Below are positions 4,875-5,416 of a stretch of DNA of 5,416 bases, piece after piece. A model generated the notes under the pieces. It was given only the letters and a program-made list of their open reading frames with translations. It was not told the origin of the DNA and ran no database searches. Location: NCBI GenBank assembly GCA_900316925.1, contig ONEU01000204.1, positions 1 through 5,416 of the forward strand, in the 5' to 3' direction. The position numbers and the translations under genes were made by a program. Each line of letters starts with the position of its first letter. The stretch's first letter is position 1. The DNA is from an uncultured Eubacteriales bacterium. Lineage in GTDB: Bacteria > Bacillota > Clostridia > Oscillospirales > Acutalibacteraceae.

Positions 4875-4992
4875 TCAGAAGGCTGTGGATGGTTTTTTTA
4901 TCAAGCCAAACTGCGATGTGTATATCGCAGGCTCGAACGCCTATATGCTGTCCGGCGAGTTGGCAACCCTCCTAAGCGCCCTTGCTTTATGA
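4858..4992 (+). pseudogene. DUF4143/AAA-type ATPase fragment
   Basis: A 44-codon plus-strand frame whose translation includes FQKAVDGFFIKPNCDVYIAG, then SNAYMLSGELATLLS. This is the DVYITGSNAYLLSGELATLLSGR block of the AAA_14/DUF4143 ATPases, a family of about 400 aa often found in variable genome regions and sometimes likened to toxin-antitoxin or nucleic-acid processing ATPases. The Walker A and Walker B regions that come before and the DUF4143 C-terminal domain are missing; the frame ends in TGA right where GRY would follow. There is no plausible start with a ribosome binding site, so it is a relic. Family match is strong. Confidence 0.75.
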
Positions 4993-5143
4993 CCAAGGTT
5001 GTATCATAACTGAAACCACGATGTCAACGATACCGCGATACCAGTTTTGCGGCACAAAAAATACCTGGAGAGTATCACCGGAAATATATAGAAAACGATA
5101 AGAAAAATGACTGCAGATTCTATATTGTTGTCCTGAAAAGTAG

Positions 5144-5149
5144 TACAAT
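5144..5149 (+). promoter_or_regulatory. Possible -10 box upstream of tdh
   Basis: TACAAT, five of six matches to the -10 consensus, about 85 nt before the tdh start. No convincing -35 lies 16-18 nt upstream (TATATT at 17 nt). Nothing else promoter-like is closer to the gene, so this is the best candidate in the 240-base leader (4993-5233), in which I see no other gene. Confidence 0.35.
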
Positions 5150-5233
5150 CAAATCAGAGAAAGGTTGTTCAAACATCTCAGCGAGCAGTTCTCAGAGCAA
5201 ATACATAGATCAGGCGCAAAGGAGGTTGATGCT

Positions 5234-5416
5234 ATGGAAAAAGCTCAGGAAGATATGATGTGGGCTCTGGTTAAGGAAAAGCCGGAGGAAGGCCTGTGGA
5301 TGAAGCAGGTTCCGATACCTGAGGTTGGTTATAATGATGTCAAGATTAAGATCCTGAAGACTGCGATATGTGGTACGGATGTACACATCTGGCAGTGGAA
5401 TGAATGGGCGCAGCAC
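5234..5416 (+). CDS. tdh: L-threonine 3-dehydrogenase, N-terminal part (runs off the window)
   Basis: The first 61 residues of a zinc-dependent medium-chain dehydrogenase that oxidises L-threonine to 2-amino-3-ketobutyrate with NAD+, the first step of threonine breakdown to glycine and acetyl-CoA (with Kbl). The diagnostic stretch reads ALVKEKPEEGLWMKQVPIPE, then LKTAICGTDVHIWQWNEWAQ, which matches Tdh much better than general alcohol dehydrogenases. C46 is the expected catalytic-zinc ligand, with T48 and H51 of the CGTDVH motif. The ATG has a strong GGAGG (5221-5225) 8 nt upstream; two further in-frame ATGs at residues 8-9 have no better site, and homologues often start near them, so the first seven residues are the least certain part. 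The frame is open to the window edge. Confidence 0.93.
   Translation, partial: MEKAQEDMMWALVKEKPEEGLWMKQVPIPEVGYNDVKIKILKTAICGTDVHIWQWNEWAQH

Noticed and set aside
5210..5416. Minus-strand frame opposite tdh
   Set aside because: It is the antisense of a well-matched L-threonine dehydrogenase N-terminus.

Overview
The window looks like an accessory stretch of a Clostridia (Lachnospiraceae-like) Firmicute chromosome. This rests on strong GGAGG-type ribosome binding sites, GTG and TTG starts beside ATG, and protein types common in gut clostridia: a secreted ComEC-like metallo-hydrolase with a small Cys/His C-terminal domain, a DUF3592-like membrane protein, an Xre-HD fusion and a DUF4143-type ATPase remnant. 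The taxonomy is an inference from gene content, not from a marker gene.

Layout: almost everything from 64 to 4470 lies on the minus strand, so it is transcribed right to left. From the right, the order is: an Xre-type regulator fused to a RelA/SpoT-like HD hydrolase (3607-4470); a scrap of a type-B carboxylesterase (3558-3605) abutting a long palindrome (3515-3556); a 39-aa lipoprotein that seems frameshifted (3332-3451); a two-helix DUF3592-like membrane protein (2777-3292); a Ser/Thr protein kinase cut off just after its glycine-rich loop (2637-2750); an unrecognised 275-aa exported or lipid-anchored protein (1776-2603); the C-terminal half of a HipB/Xre-like antitoxin (1619-1786), whose stop overlaps the start of the secreted metallo-hydrolase (507-1622) as ATGA; and a YccF family membrane protein (64-429) with its own extended -10 promoter. 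On the plus strand there is only a broken DUF4143-type ATPase fragment (4858-4992) and, at the right edge, the start of L-threonine 3-dehydrogenase (5234-5416, continuing outside the window).

The outstanding feature is the number of partial genes. Five recognisable or probable remnants (antitoxin, kinase, lipoprotein, carboxylesterase, ATPase) are packed between intact genes, several too short for routine ORF calling. The same region holds two identical 27-nt palindromes (3516-3542 and 4605-4631) that bracket the Xre-HD gene, and a third palindrome (4681-4693) with the same 13-nt architecture but compensating base-pair changes. These look like REP/RAYT-type repeats. The AT-rich middle (about 1650-3500) contrasts with the GC-rich metallo-hydrolase gene. 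I read this as a turnover zone for acquired genes between more stable loci.

Functionally, the intact DUF3592-like protein, the kinase stub and the 275-aa exported protein may be what is left of an envelope sensing module. That is speculative. No CRISPR array, tRNA, rRNA or intact transposase was seen.
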